Positions 27,317 to 36,900 of a DNA stretch of 64,000 nt are shown here, one piece after another. The DNA lies in the NCBI RefSeq assembly GCF_017104715.1, contig NZ_JAAGPI010000029.1, positions 1 to 64,000 of the forward strand, in the 5' to 3' direction. Origin of the DNA: Burkholderia sp. Ac-20365. GTDB lineage: Bacteria; Pseudomonadota; Gammaproteobacteria; Burkholderiales; Burkholderiaceae. Position 1 is the stretch's first letter. Each line of letters opens with the position of its first letter. The translations under genes were made by a program, and so were the position numbers. A model generated the notes under the pieces. That model worked only from the letters and a program-made list of their open reading frames with translations. It was not told where the DNA came from and made no database searches.

Positions 27317-28507
27317 TCAACGGCCCAGATAGCGTTCCACCAGACGCGCCCAGTACGCAGCGCCGATCGGCAGATTGCGGTCGTTGAAGTCGTAGTGCGG
27401 GTTGTGCACCATGCAGCCGTCTTCGCCCACGCCGTTGCCCAGCCGCAGGAACGAGCCCGGCCGTTGTTCGAGCATGAACGCGAAGTCTTCGCTGCCCATC
27501 AGGATGTCCGCGTTCGGCTCGACGTTCTCCGCGCCGACCAGTTCGCGCGCCACTTCGATGGCGAATTCCGTCTCGGCATCCGTGTTCACGACCACGGGGT
27601 AGCCTTCCACATAATCGACGTGCGCCTTGCCGCCGTAACTCGCCGCCTGGCTTTCGGCGAGTTCGGTGATGCGCTGTTTCAGCAACGCGCGCACGTCCGG
27701 GCTGAACGAGCGCACACTCAGTTCGAGCTTGGCGCTCGACGGAATCACGTTGTTCGCCACGCCCGAATGCATCGTGCCGACGGTCACCACGGCGGGCTGC
27801 GCAGGGTTCACGTTGCGCGCGACGATGGTCTGCAGCGCCATCACGATGCTCGACGCGATCACGATAGGATCGACGGTCAGTTGCGGACGCGCCGCGTGGC
27901 CGCCAACGCCTTCGATCGTAATCGTCGCCTTGTCGCCCGCCGCCATGAACGCGCCCTTGCGGAACAGGAACTTGCCCGGCTCGGCGCCCGGATGGTTGTG
28001 CACGCCGAACACGGCGTCACACGGAAAGCGCTGGAAAAGACCGTCTTCGATCATTTTCTTCGCGCCGCTGTCGATGCCGCTTTCCTCGGCCGGCTGGAAA
28101 TACAGATGAACCGTGCCCGAAAAGCGGCGCGTTTTTGCCAGATGCTGTGCGGCGCCGAGCAGCATCGTGGTGTGGCCGTCGTGGCCGCATGCGTGCATCT
28201 TGCCGTGCGTGCCGCTCGCGTACGGCAACCCCGTCTGTTCGACGATCGGCAGCGCGTCCATGTCCGCGCGCAGACCGATGCTGCGCGTGCCGTCGCCCAC
28301 CTTCAATGTGCCGACCACGCCCGTCTTGCCGACTTCCCGCGTCACCTGCCAGCCCCACGTTTCCAGCTTGTCGGCGACGAGCGCCGCCGTCGCAAGTTCT
28401 TCGTAAGCCAGTTCGGGATGGTGATGGATGTGGTGACGAATGTCGCGCAGCGAGGCAGCGGCGGGTTCGAGGTCGGGGATTTCGGTCAAGCGGGCGGCGT
28501 CGGTCAT
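27317..28507 (-). CDS. M20 metal-dependent amidohydrolase (hippurate hydrolase-like)
   Basis: A 396-residue M20-family enzyme. The metal-binding signatures are LRADMDALPI and MHACGHDGHTTMLLG, PAEES carries the catalytic Glu pair, GVHNHPG and the C-terminal MGSEDFAFMLE complete the set, and the dimerisation lid starts near VGGHAARPQ. Members hydrolyse N-acyl amino acids (hippurate, N-acetyl amino acids, IAA conjugates). There is no signal peptide. It is convergent with pcaR and separated from phnN by 117 bp, so context does not narrow the substrate. Confidence 0.88.
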   Translation of the reverse strand: MTDAARLTEIPDLEPAAASLRDIRHHIHHHPELAYEELATAALVADKLETWGWQVTREVGKTGVVGTLKVGDGTRSIGLRADMDALPIVEQTGLPYASGTHGKMHACGHDGHTTMLLGAAQHLAKTRRFSGTVHLYFQPAEESGIDSGAKKMIEDGLFQRFPCDAVFGVHNHPGAEPGKFLFRKGAFMAAGDKATITIEGVGGHAARPQLTVDPIVIASSIVMALQTIVARNVNPAQPAVVTVGTMHSGVANNVIPSSAKLELSVRSFSPDVRALLKQRITELAESQAASYGGKAHVDYVEGYPVVVNTDAETEFAIEVARELVGAENVEPNADILMGSEDFAFMLEQRPGSFLRLGNGVGEDGCMVHNPHYDFNDRNLPIGAAYWARLVERYLGR

Positions 28508-28624
28508 CAGTATGAACTCCGGGGTTTGCTCGCTGCATCTCGCGCGCAGCGTTAGACCGCAGACTATAGCAACGCGCGGTCTTTCCCGTAATAAGACAGA
28601 CGCAAGACAGACGCGGCGCCGAGC

Positions 28625-29218
28625 TTACTTCACGCTTTCACTCGACGCCGCTTCTTGCGCGTCGTCTTGTGCACGCGCCAGACCTTTCAGAACATCGACG
28701 AACGCCAGCCCGGCTTCTTCGAGCGAGCCGGAGTTGTCGATATGCGTGAGATGCGCGCCGTCGGGCAAAGCGAACGGCGCCTGCCGAGCAAGACGCGCCG
28801 CGACCTGCTCTGCCGTCTCGCGCCCACGCGCCGACAGACGCGCCGCGAGAATATCGGGCGCGGCGTGAATATGCACGACTTCGAGATGCTGATAGCGCTT
28901 CAATGCACGCGACAGATACGCGCGCGAGCCGTTGACGACGACCGTGCAACCGCGCGCAAGCCATGCGTCGATCTCGACGCCGATGCCGTAATGCAATTCG
29001 TGACTCGTCCATTCGAGCGCGAACAGACCTTGCGCCGAACGCGCTTCGAACTCTTCGCGGGTCAACGCGATGTGGTTTTCGTTATGCCCCGTTTCGCGCG
29101 TGATGTAGCGATGCGCGAACACGACCGACGTGCCCGCCACATGCTCGCGCGCAAAATGCAGCAGCGAGTCCTTGCCCGCACCCGACGGCCCGACCACATA
29201 AATCAAGCGCCCTGTCAT
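28625..29218 (-). CDS. phnN: Ribose 1,5-bisphosphokinase PhnN
   Basis: A 197-residue P-loop kinase of the guanylate-kinase fold with Walker A GPSGAGKDS at ~10-18. In the C-P lyase pathway PhnN phosphorylates ribose 1,5-bisphosphate to PRPP, recycling the sugar from phosphonate breakdown. It overlaps the upstream DUF1045 gene by 4 nt and is last in phnF-DUF1045-phnN, divergent from phnGHIJKLM. Confidence 0.9.
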   Translation of the reverse strand: MTGRLIYVVGPSGAGKDSLLHFAREHVAGTSVVFAHRYITRETGHNENHIALTREEFEARSAQGLFALEWTSHELHYGIGVEIDAWLARGCTVVVNGSRAYLSRALKRYQHLEVVHIHAAPDILAARLSARGRETAEQVAARLARQAPFALPDGAHLTHIDNSGSLEEAGLAFVDVLKGLARAQDDAQEAASSESVK

Positions 29219-29952
29219 GCGTTGTGTCCTTTTTCAGCCGTGAACGCGAGCCGTTGCCACAGCATGAACGGCTCGCCCGGTGCAGGCTCGACGAAGATCG
29301 CCGCGCCGTCGATCGTCAACGGCCCGAGACGCTGCGCCTCGCGATGCCACCAGTCGACAATCGCGGCGCGATCGGCGGCATTGGAGAGCGAATTGGACAG
29401 CGTCATGTGAAAGCGGAATTCGTCGAGCACATACGGATATCCCCATTCGACGAGCAATTCGCGCTGACGTTCCGTGAGCGGCGCTTCCATGCGCTTCGCA
29501 ATATCCGTCGCGGACGGCGCGACGCGCAGCGGCGTGAAAGTGCGCAATGCATCGGCAGCAAGCGCGCGTAACTGGGCTTCGCCTGAAGGCGTCGCGGGGC
29601 GCAATGCAACGAAGTCGCCCAGCGTCGCCGCTTCCACGGGCAATGCAAACGGCATCTGCGCGTGCGCCCAGCGCTCCGATGCTTCCAGCAGATCGGCCAC
29701 CGTCAGATGCTCTGCGAGATGGAACGGCGCGACCAGCGTGCCATGCCAGCCGTAACGGCGCGGCGATGTCGTCAGTTGCGCGAGCGGTTGCGACAACGCT
29801 GGCGCATCATGCTGTTCGGGTAACGCGCCACTTTCAGCATCGCGCGCGAGCCACGTCGAGCCCGCGTCCCACCAGCCCGACGCGCGTGCCGGTGCGTAGT
29901 AGATCGCGAAGCGCGCCTGTGCGGACCATGGGTTCTGGTTAAGCGCGCTCAT
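29215..29952 (-). CDS. DUF1045 phosphonate-operon 2H phosphoesterase-like protein
   Basis: A 245-residue protein starting at ATG 29952, whose start overlaps the phnF stop (ATGA). Two HxTL motifs are visible, HGTLVAP (~85-90) and HMTLSN (~190), the signature of 2H phosphoesterases that open or hydrolyse cyclic phosphates. The family (TIGR03223 type) is tied to C-P lyase operons. No phnP gene, whose product opens the 5-phosphoribosyl 1,2-cyclic phosphate made by PhnJ, is present in the window. I infer that this protein may do that job. Confidence 0.8.
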   Translation of the reverse strand: MSALNQNPWSAQARFAIYYAPARASGWWDAGSTWLARDAESGALPEQHDAPALSQPLAQLTTSPRRYGWHGTLVAPFHLAEHLTVADLLEASERWAHAQMPFALPVEAATLGDFVALRPATPSGEAQLRALAADALRTFTPLRVAPSATDIAKRMEAPLTERQRELLVEWGYPYVLDEFRFHMTLSNSLSNAADRAAIVDWWHREAQRLGPLTIDGAAIFVEPAPGEPFMLWQRLAFTAEKGHNA

Positions 29953-30707
29953 ACGTCGTGCTCGACCATCAGTTGCACGCGGTCGGCGGCGAAATGCGTG
30001 AAGCCGTATTTGATCGGCGTGCCTTCCGTATCGACGTCGACATTCTCGACCCACAGCACCGGCTGCTGCCGGTTGATGCCAAGACGCCGCGCGACTTCGG
30101 GCTCGGGAAGCACGCTGCCGATACGGCTCCACTTGCGCAGATAGTCCGTCACGCCATACTCGGTCATCGCCTTCGTGATGCCGCCCACGCGTTCAAGCAC
30201 GTCTGGAAGATCGGCGAAACGCGCAGCCGGATAGAAGTTGCGTGCATACGTAAGCGGCACGCCGTCCGCCTCATGCAGCGACTCGATGCGATACACGAAT
30301 GCGCCCGCGCGCAGACCCAGCGCCTTTGCGACCGTCGGATCCGCCTTCACGCGCGCCGCCGAAAGCATCGAGCCAGCAGGCGAATGATGTTGCTGACGCA
30401 AGTTTTCGGTGAAACGCGTGCGCTTGCCGATCGTGTAATCGATCGCACCTGGCTGCACGAAGGTGCCGCGCCCCTGCTCGACGCTGACGAGCCCTTGCGC
30501 CGCGAGCCCAAGCATCGCACGACGGATCGTATGCCGGTTCACGTCGAAGCGCTTGGCCAGTTCGCCCTCGCTCGGCAAGCGTCCATCTTCGCCGAAGCCG
30601 CTTGCTGCGATCTCTTTTGCGAGGATCTGCTCGATCTGCCGCCACACGGCAACGCCCGCTCCCCGCTCGAGCATCGCGCCCGGCGCTGCGTCGTCGTTCG
30701 ATGTCAT
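29949..30707 (-). CDS. phnF: PhnF, GntR/UTRA repressor of phosphonate genes
   Basis: A 252-residue regulator with an N-terminal GntR winged helix (~15-85: LPSEGELAKRFDVNRHTIRRAML) and a UTRA effector-binding domain (~105-245). It is the first gene of the minus-strand phn arm and divergent from phnG. The perfect palindrome at 30818-30837 is its probable operator, and a degenerate copy precedes phnC. UTRA regulators of this type release DNA upon binding a pathway ligand. Confidence 0.88.
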   Translation of the reverse strand: MTSNDDAAPGAMLERGAGVAVWRQIEQILAKEIAASGFGEDGRLPSEGELAKRFDVNRHTIRRAMLGLAAQGLVSVEQGRGTFVQPGAIDYTIGKRTRFTENLRQQHHSPAGSMLSAARVKADPTVAKALGLRAGAFVYRIESLHEADGVPLTYARNFYPAARFADLPDVLERVGGITKAMTEYGVTDYLRKWSRIGSVLPEPEVARRLGINRQQPVLWVENVDVDTEGTPIKYGFTHFAADRVQLMVEHDV

Positions 30708-30817
30708 GGTGCTGTCATTCCCTTCGGTTCAAATAATCGTTCTGTGCATTGTAGACCGCACGCCGTGGCGGAAATATGAAACCGCGCCTTCTGTCACGAG
30801 CAAGCGACACTTTAGCT

Positions 30818-30837
30818 CTAAACGTCTAGACGTTTAG
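30818..30837. promoter_or_regulatory. PhnF operator: 20-bp perfect palindrome
   Basis: CTAAACGTCTAGACGTTTAG is a perfect palindrome located between the divergent phnF and phnG starts, 110 bp from phnF and 71 bp from phnG. It is the strongest palindrome in the locus. Confidence 0.75.
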
Positions 30838-30907
30838 ATGAATAGATGCTCAAATGTCTGGACTCGCTACCGAACATCTCCTCTCCAGGACACCTCCAGG
30901 AACTCCG

Positions 30908-31414
30908 ATGAGCGCCGCCGCTTCTCCTCCTTCAGCCGATTCCCCCGCCTCCACGAATTCCACTCGCCGCGCCTGGATGGCCGTGATGGCCCGCTCCACG
31001 CGCACCGACCTCGAAGCCGCGTTGAACCGCGCAATGGAAGGCTTGCCGCTTCCCGCCTTCGACTGGCTGCGTCCGCCGGAAACCGGCCTGACGATGGTGC
31101 GCGGGCGCATCGGCGGCACGGGCGACGCGTTCAATCTGGGCGAAGCAACCGTGACGCGTGCCACGCTGCGTCTGCGCGACATGTCGGCAGACAGCACGAC
31201 AGTTGGCGTCGCGTGCCATCTGGGCCGCGACCGCCGCCGCGCGGAACTCGCTGCGATTGCAGATGCGTTGCTGCAAACACCGCAGCATCAAGAACGGTTG
31301 CAGGCGCAACTGATCGCGCCGCTCGCTGCGCAACTCGAAGCGAAACGCGCGCAACGCCAACACGACGCCGCATCGACGCGCGTCGAATTCTTCACGATGG
31401 TTCGAGGCGACTGA
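30908..31414 (+). CDS. phnG: C-P lyase subunit PhnG
   Basis: A 168-residue PhnG, part of the PhnG2H2I2J2 core that builds and cleaves ribose-1-phosphonate 5-triphosphate. The stretch RRAWMAVMARSTRTDLEAAL and the later MVRGRIGGTGDAFNLGEATVTR are family hallmarks. I choose ATG 30908 after CAGGAAC, since upstream starts run into the operator side. Its stop overlaps the phnH start by one base (TGATG). Confidence 0.92.
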   Translation: MSAAASPPSADSPASTNSTRRAWMAVMARSTRTDLEAALNRAMEGLPLPAFDWLRPPETGLTMVRGRIGGTGDAFNLGEATVTRATLRLRDMSADSTTVGVACHLGRDRRRAELAAIADALLQTPQHQERLQAQLIAPLAAQLEAKRAQRQHDAASTRVEFFTMVRGD

Positions 31415-32061
31415 TGAACACTTCCGCTCAATCCCCGCAGATCGCGCTGTCGACGCTGACGCCCGGCTTCAGCGACCCGGTGCACGACACGCAGGCCGTG
31501 TTTCGCACGCTGCTCGACGCGTTGTCGCGTCCGGGCCGCATCGGCACGATCGACAATGTGCTGCCCGCTTCGCGCAGCGACGCACGCAACAGCCTGCCGC
31601 ATGCGCGCGCCGATCTCGCCGCGTTCGCTGCGCTGCTGGCGCTGTGCGATTACTCGACGCCCGTGTGGCTCGCGCAACCGGACGCCGTGCTCGGCTCGGC
31701 GTTGCGCTTTCATACGGGTGCGCCGCTCGTCGACGAACCGCAGGATGCCGCGTTTGCGTATGTGCATGACGCGACCACGTTGCCGCCGCTTTCGAGCTTC
31801 GCGCCTGGCGAGCCGGAAACGCCGGAGCAATCGGTGACGTTGATCGTGCGCGTCGAGTCGTTGACGCAAGGCTCGCCCGTCGTGTTGCGCGGCCCCGGCA
31901 TCGAGCATTCGCACACCATCGCGCCCGCCGGCCTGCCCGCGCGCTTCTGGCGCGAGCGCGCGGAACTCGCGCCGCTGTTTCCGTGCGGCATCGACTGTTA
32001 TCTCGTCTGCGGCGACACGCTGATCGGCCTGCCGCGCACAACTCACGTGGAGCTGAACTAA
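31414..32061 (+). CDS. phnH: C-P lyase subunit PhnH
   Basis: A 215-residue PhnH, a PLP-transferase-like fold without PLP, which dimerises in the C-P lyase core. LTPGFSDPVHDTQAVFRTLLDALSRPG is the family N-terminal motif and GIDCYLVCGD the C-terminal one. Start and stop each overlap the neighbours by one base (TGATG and TAATG), showing tight operon packing. Confidence 0.92.
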   Translation: MNTSAQSPQIALSTLTPGFSDPVHDTQAVFRTLLDALSRPGRIGTIDNVLPASRSDARNSLPHARADLAAFAALLALCDYSTPVWLAQPDAVLGSALRFHTGAPLVDEPQDAAFAYVHDATTLPPLSSFAPGEPETPEQSVTLIVRVESLTQGSPVVLRGPGIEHSHTIAPAGLPARFWRERAELAPLFPCGIDCYLVCGDTLIGLPRTTHVELN

Positions 32062-33188
32062 TGTACGTTGCCGTCAAAGGTGGAGAGCGCGCGATCGAAG
32101 CATCGTGGCGCCTGCTCGACAAGGCGCGCCGCGGCGACACGCAACTCGCCGAATTGAGCGTCGCGCAGATTCGCACGCAATTGCGGCTCGCCGTTGCGCG
32201 CGTCATGACAGAAGGCTCCGTCTACGACGAAGAACTCGCGGCGCTCGCGATCAAGCAGGCCGCCGGCGATCTCGTCGAAGCGATCTTTCTGCTGCGCGCG
32301 TATCGCACGACGCTGCCGCGCTTCGGCTATACGGAGCCGGTGAACACAGAAGCGATGCAGATGGAGCGACGCATCTCCGCGACGTTCAAGGACGTGCCCG
32401 GCGGCCAGATGCTCGGCGCAACCTACGACTACACACAACGTCTGCTCGATTTCACGTTGCTGGCCGAAGGCGATGAAGCCGGTACCGTGCATGCGAAACG
32501 AGCCGAAACCGCCGCACAGGAAGCAACGCCGCGCGTCGTTTCGCTGCTCGACAAGGAAGGTCTGATAGAACAGGAACGCGTAACCGAAGGCGCATCCGAG
32601 CCAGGCGATCTGACACGCGAACCGCTGTCGTTTCCCGCGAATCGCGCCACGCGTCTACAGAATCTCGCGCGCGGCGACGAAGGTTTCCTGCTCGCGATGG
32701 GCTATGCAACGCAACGCGGCTATGCCCACTCGCATCCGTTCGCGGGCGAGATCCGCTTCGGCACGGTTGCGGTCGAAATGGAACTGGATGAGTTGGGCGA
32801 AGCGGTCGAGATCGGCGAAATCGACGTGACGGAATGCCAGATGATCAACCAGTTCGCAGGCAGCACCGACGTGCCGCCGACCTTCACGCAAGGCTACGGT
32901 CTCGCCTTCGGCCACTCGGAACGCAAGGCAATGGCGATGGCGCTCGTCGATCGCGCGCTGCGTGCGGAAGAACTCGGCGAAACCATCGGCTCGCCGACGC
33001 AGGATGTCGAATTCATGCTGTCGCATAGCGATAACGTCGAAGCATCGGGCTTCGTGCAGCATCTGAAATTGCCGCACTACGTGGACTTCCAGGCTGAGCT
33101 CGAACTCGTGCGCCGCCTGCGCGCAAAACATGCCGCACGCGATGACAACGCGGGTGAAGGAAACGACAACGAGGAGCAGGCAGCATGA
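32061..33188 (+). CDS. phnI: C-P lyase subunit PhnI
   Basis: A 375-residue PhnI, the nucleosidase subunit that, with PhnG and PhnH, exchanges adenine of ATP for phosphonate. MYVAVKGGERAIEASWRLLD is the typical start, and the conserved block ATQRGYAHSHPFAGEIRFG is present. It is full length. It overlaps phnJ by 4 nt. Confidence 0.94.
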   Translation: MYVAVKGGERAIEASWRLLDKARRGDTQLAELSVAQIRTQLRLAVARVMTEGSVYDEELAALAIKQAAGDLVEAIFLLRAYRTTLPRFGYTEPVNTEAMQMERRISATFKDVPGGQMLGATYDYTQRLLDFTLLAEGDEAGTVHAKRAETAAQEATPRVVSLLDKEGLIEQERVTEGASEPGDLTREPLSFPANRATRLQNLARGDEGFLLAMGYATQRGYAHSHPFAGEIRFGTVAVEMELDELGEAVEIGEIDVTECQMINQFAGSTDVPPTFTQGYGLAFGHSERKAMAMALVDRALRAEELGETIGSPTQDVEFMLSHSDNVEASGFVQHLKLPHYVDFQAELELVRRLRAKHAARDDNAGEGNDNEEQAA

Positions 33189-34093
33189 ACGCGCCCGACA
33201 CGACGATGCAAACCGCCGCGCACGACAGCGCTGCCGAAGGCTACAACTTCGCGTATCTCGACGAACAGACCAAGCGCATGATTCGCCGCGCGTTACTCAA
33301 AGCGGTGGCCGTTCCGGGTTATCAGGTGCCGTTCGCGTCGCGCGAAATGCCGCTGCCGTATGGATGGGGCACGGGCGGCATTCAGGTGACGGCGTCGATC
33401 ATCGGACAAGACGACACGCTGAAAGTCATCGACCAGGGTTCCGACGAAACGACTAACGCTGTCAACATTCGCCGCTTCTTTGCTCGCACGGCTGGCGTCA
33501 ACACCACGCGCAAGACGACGGAAGCGACCATCGTGCAGACACGCCACCGCATTCCCGAGACACCGCTCACGGAGAAGCAGATTCTCGTGTATCAGGTGCC
33601 GATGCCCGAACCGCTCTACCGTCTGGAGCCGCGTAACGCCGAGTGCAAGAAGCTGCACGCACTCGCGGACTATGGCCTCATCAGCGTGAAGCTGTATGAA
33701 GACATCGTGCATCACGGCAGCATCGCGACGACGTACGACTATCCCGTCATCGTGAATAACCGTTATCTCGCGTCGCCGTCGCCGATTCCAAAGTACGACA
33801 ACCCGAAGATGCATATGAACCCGGCGCTGCAACTGTTCGGCGCAGGACGCGAGCAGCGCATTCACGCGATTCCGCCTTATACGCCGGTAAAAAGCCTCGA
33901 TTTCGATGATCATCCGTTCGAGGTGCAGCGTTGGGATCATGCGTGCGCGCTGTGTGGATCGACGGAAAGTTTCCTCGACGAAATGATCGTCGACGATGCG
34001 GGCAAGCGCATGTTCGTCTGCTCGGATAGCGACTATTGCCACGACCGGCGCGAGCAGCAAGGCACTGACAACAACGCAGGAGAAAGCGCATGA
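33185..34093 (+). CDS. phnJ: Alpha-D-ribose 1-methylphosphonate 5-phosphate C-P lyase PhnJ
   Basis: A 302-residue radical-SAM enzyme that breaks the carbon-phosphorus bond. The C-terminal cysteine array C-x2-C-x21-C-x5-C (CALC then VCSDSDYCHD) has the same spacing as E. coli PhnJ Cys241/244/266/272, so cluster and thiyl-radical residues are all present. It lies in the core order phnGHIJ and overlaps phnI and phnK by 4 nt each. Confidence 0.95.
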   Translation: MNAPDTTMQTAAHDSAAEGYNFAYLDEQTKRMIRRALLKAVAVPGYQVPFASREMPLPYGWGTGGIQVTASIIGQDDTLKVIDQGSDETTNAVNIRRFFARTAGVNTTRKTTEATIVQTRHRIPETPLTEKQILVYQVPMPEPLYRLEPRNAECKKLHALADYGLISVKLYEDIVHHGSIATTYDYPVIVNNRYLASPSPIPKYDNPKMHMNPALQLFGAGREQRIHAIPPYTPVKSLDFDDHPFEVQRWDHACALCGSTESFLDEMIVDDAGKRMFVCSDSDYCHDRREQQGTDNNAGESA

Positions 34094-34860
34094 CGCCGCT
34101 TCTGAGCGCACGCGCGCTCACCAAACAGTATGGCGGCCGCAATGGTTGCCGCAACGTCAGCTTCGATCTGTATCCGGGCGAAGTGCTGTGCATCGTAGGC
34201 GAATCGGGTTCGGGGAAATCGACGCTGCTCAATACGCTCGCGCTGCGCACGCCCGCTGATTCGGGCACGCTGCATTACGCAAGCGCGCACGGCGACACGC
34301 TCGATCTGCTCGAACTGACCGAGCCGCGCAAACGTCTTTTGATGCGCACCGAATGGGGTTTCGTGCAGCAGAATCCGCGCGATGGATTGCGCAACGGTGT
34401 ATCGGCGGGCGCGAACATCGGCGAGCCATTGATGGCCGTCGGCGCGCGTCACTACGGCAAGATCCGCGACACGGCCACGCAATGGATGACGCGTGTCGAA
34501 CTCGATGCATCGCGTATCGACGAATTGCCGTCGGCGTTTTCGGGCGGCATGCAGCAGCGTTTGCAGATTGCGCGCAATCTCGTCACAGGTCCGCGCCTCG
34601 TGTTCATGGACGAACCCACTGCGGGTCTCGATGTATCCGTGCAGGCACGTTTGCTCGACTTGCTGCGTACGCTGACGTCGACGCTGCATCTGTCGGTGCT
34701 GATCGTCACGCACGATATCGGCGTTGCGCGTCTGCTCGCGCATCGTCTGATGGTGATGCAAGGCGGCGAAGTGGTCGAAGCGGGTCTCACCGATCAGGTG
34801 CTCGACGATCCGCAGCATCCGTACACGCAGACACTCGTTTCCTCCGTTTTGCCCGTTTGA
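34090..34860 (+). CDS. phnK: C-P lyase ATP-binding protein PhnK
   Basis: A 256-residue ABC-type ATPase that docks on the PhnGHIJ core rather than on a permease. Walker A GESGSGKST is near 38-46, the signature is FSGGMQQRLQ and Walker B LVFMDEPT. Its length and neighbours fit PhnK rather than a dipeptide transporter subunit, which it resembles in sequence. Confidence 0.92.
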   Translation: MTPLLSARALTKQYGGRNGCRNVSFDLYPGEVLCIVGESGSGKSTLLNTLALRTPADSGTLHYASAHGDTLDLLELTEPRKRLLMRTEWGFVQQNPRDGLRNGVSAGANIGEPLMAVGARHYGKIRDTATQWMTRVELDASRIDELPSAFSGGMQQRLQIARNLVTGPRLVFMDEPTAGLDVSVQARLLDLLRTLTSTLHLSVLIVTHDIGVARLLAHRLMVMQGGEVVEAGLTDQVLDDPQHPYTQTLVSSVLPV

Positions 34861-34870
34861 GGTTCAGCAC

Positions 34871-35629
34871 GTGATGACAACGTCCATCGAAACATCGTTC
34901 ATCGACAACGACGCGCTCATGTTGCGCGCGGTCGGTATCGGCAAGACATTCACGCTGCATGGCCAGGGCGGCGTGCAGATCGACGCGCTCGCGGGCGTGT
35001 CGCTCGACGTCGAGCGCGGCGAATGCATCGTGCTGGTCGGGCCTTCGGGCGCGGGCAAGAGCACGTTCTTGCGCTGCCTGTACGGCAACTATCTGGCGAG
35101 CACGGGCACGATCGCGATTCGCGACGACGCGCAGAAAGCGAAGTATCTGCCGATCACAGGCGCCGAACCCCGCGACGTGCTGCATTTGCGGCGTGGCGTA
35201 GTTGGTTATGTGAGCCAGTTTCTGCGCGTGATTCCGCGTGTCAGCACGCTCGATCTCGTTGCCGAGCCTCTGATTTCGCGCGGCGTCGACGAAAAAGAAG
35301 CGCGTGCGCGCGCCGCTGCATTGCTCGCAAGGCTCAACGTGCCCGAGCGCTTGTGGCCGCTCGCGCCCGCGACGTTTTCGGGCGGCGAGCAACAGCGCGT
35401 GAATATCGCGCGCGGTCTGATCGCGGGGCACCCCGTGTTGCTGCTCGACGAGCCGACTGCCTCGCTCGATGCGGAGAACCGCGACATCGTCGCGAGCCTG
35501 ATCGTCGAAGCGCGCGAGCGCGGCGCCGCCATCGTCGGCATCTTCCACGACGAAGACACGCGCGCGAAAGTCGCTACACGCAGGCTCGAATTGACGCCAC
35601 CGCTGCGTCACGCAACGGCATTACACTGA
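34871..35629 (+). CDS. phnL: Phosphonate C-P lyase ATP-binding protein PhnL
   Basis: A 252-residue ABC-type ATPase: Walker A GPSGAGKST, signature FSGGEQQRVNIARG, Walker B LLLDEPTASLD. It follows phnK in the canonical order. I use GTG 34871 (GAGG 8 nt upstream); an ATG follows immediately at 34874 and is equally possible. PhnL is needed for C-P lyase function, probably on the PhnK face of the complex. Confidence 0.92.
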   Translation: MMTTSIETSFIDNDALMLRAVGIGKTFTLHGQGGVQIDALAGVSLDVERGECIVLVGPSGAGKSTFLRCLYGNYLASTGTIAIRDDAQKAKYLPITGAEPRDVLHLRRGVVGYVSQFLRVIPRVSTLDLVAEPLISRGVDEKEARARAAALLARLNVPERLWPLAPATFSGGEQQRVNIARGLIAGHPVLLLDEPTASLDAENRDIVASLIVEARERGAAIVGIFHDEDTRAKVATRRLELTPPLRHATALH

Positions 35630-35654
35630 TATCGATCCGATACGGAGCATTTAC

Positions 35655-36788
35655 ATGCTGATCAAGAACGCCCGCGTCGTTACGCGGGACGAAGTTTTCA
35701 ACGGCGTCGTGCGCGTCGAGGACGGCGTGATTCGCGACATCGCGCGCGGCACGACGTCGGCTGCCGATGCGCAGGACTGGGAAGGCGATTATCTGTTGCC
35801 GGGTCTCATCGAACTGCATACGGACAATCTGGAGAAGCATCTGCTGCCGCGTCCGGGCGTCGAATGGAATACGGACGCCGCGTTCGTGATTCATGACGCA
35901 CAGGTTGCCGCAGCCGGCATCACGACGGTATTCGACGCGCTCGCAATCGGTTCGCGTTCGAGCGTCGGCCTGCGTCGCGCCGACACGCAATTGCGCTGCG
36001 CGCAAGCGCTGCAACGCTTCTCCGATCGCAAGCTGCTGCGCGCCGAGCACTTCCTGCACCTGCGCTGCGAAATCGCCACCGCCGATGTGGTCGAGCTGTT
36101 CGATACGCTCAAGGACCATCCGCTGCTGCGTCTCGCGTCGGTGATGGACCATACGCCGGGCCAGCGCCAGTGGCACGACCGCGAGCAATGGCGCCGCTTC
36201 CAGGAGCGCCACGGCAAGATGACGGACGAGCATATGGCCGCGACGCTCGTCGAACTCGAAGACGAACAGCAGCGTTTCGCGGATGAACACCGCCGCCAGA
36301 TCGTCGAGCGCTGCAAGGTGCTGGGCGTGCCCGTCGCGAGCCACGACGACACGCTCGTCGAACACGTGCAGCAGGCCGCCGAAGAAGGCATCGTGCTGGC
36401 CGAATTCCCGACCACGCGCATCGCCGCCGAGGCCGCGCACCGTCACGGCATCGCGACCATCATGGGCGCACCGAACATCGTGCGGGGCGGCTCGCATTCG
36501 GGCAATGTGTCGGCGCTGGAGCTGGCAAAGGCGGATCTGCTCGATATCCTGTCGTCCGACTACGTGCCGTCCAGTTTGCTGACGGCGGCGTTCGAACTGG
36601 TCGAAAAGGCCGGCTGGACATTGCCGCGCGCGATGGCGACGGTATCGGCGGAACCGGCCCGCACGGCGGGCCTGCATGATCGTGGCGCGATCGAAACCGG
36701 CCTGCGCGCGGATTTCGTGCGCGTCACGATGCTCGACGCCTTGCCCGTGCCGCGCGCAACGTATCGCGCGGGCGAGCGGATCGTCTGA
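35655..36788 (+). CDS. phnM: Alpha-D-ribose 1-methylphosphonate 5-triphosphate diphosphatase PhnM
   Basis: A 377-residue amidohydrolase-superfamily enzyme that releases pyrophosphate from the ribosyl phosphonate triphosphate before PhnJ acts. The metal site starts at LLPGLIELHTDNLEKH, with further ligands in SHDDT and the late ADFVRV segment. GGAG lies 6 nt before the start. It ends the phnGHIJKLM transcript. Confidence 0.94.
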   Translation: MLIKNARVVTRDEVFNGVVRVEDGVIRDIARGTTSAADAQDWEGDYLLPGLIELHTDNLEKHLLPRPGVEWNTDAAFVIHDAQVAAAGITTVFDALAIGSRSSVGLRRADTQLRCAQALQRFSDRKLLRAEHFLHLRCEIATADVVELFDTLKDHPLLRLASVMDHTPGQRQWHDREQWRRFQERHGKMTDEHMAATLVELEDEQQRFADEHRRQIVERCKVLGVPVASHDDTLVEHVQQAAEEGIVLAEFPTTRIAAEAAHRHGIATIMGAPNIVRGGSHSGNVSALELAKADLLDILSSDYVPSSLLTAAFELVEKAGWTLPRAMATVSAEPARTAGLHDRGAIETGLRADFVRVTMLDALPVPRATYRAGERIV

Positions 36789-36900
36789 ACACGTCTCATA
36801 CATAAACCATTGAACTGAAAGCGTTTGCCGCACTGCCGCATGCGGCGAATGCTTCTATCAGCTTCCGTTTCACCTTCGATTCGCTTTCAATGCATCACGC

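Noticed and set aside
26189..28555. 788-codon plus-strand frame across pcaR and the M20 gene
   Set aside because: It is a high-GC shadow frame: Arg/Ala/His-rich, no motifs, overlapping two clear genes in other frames.
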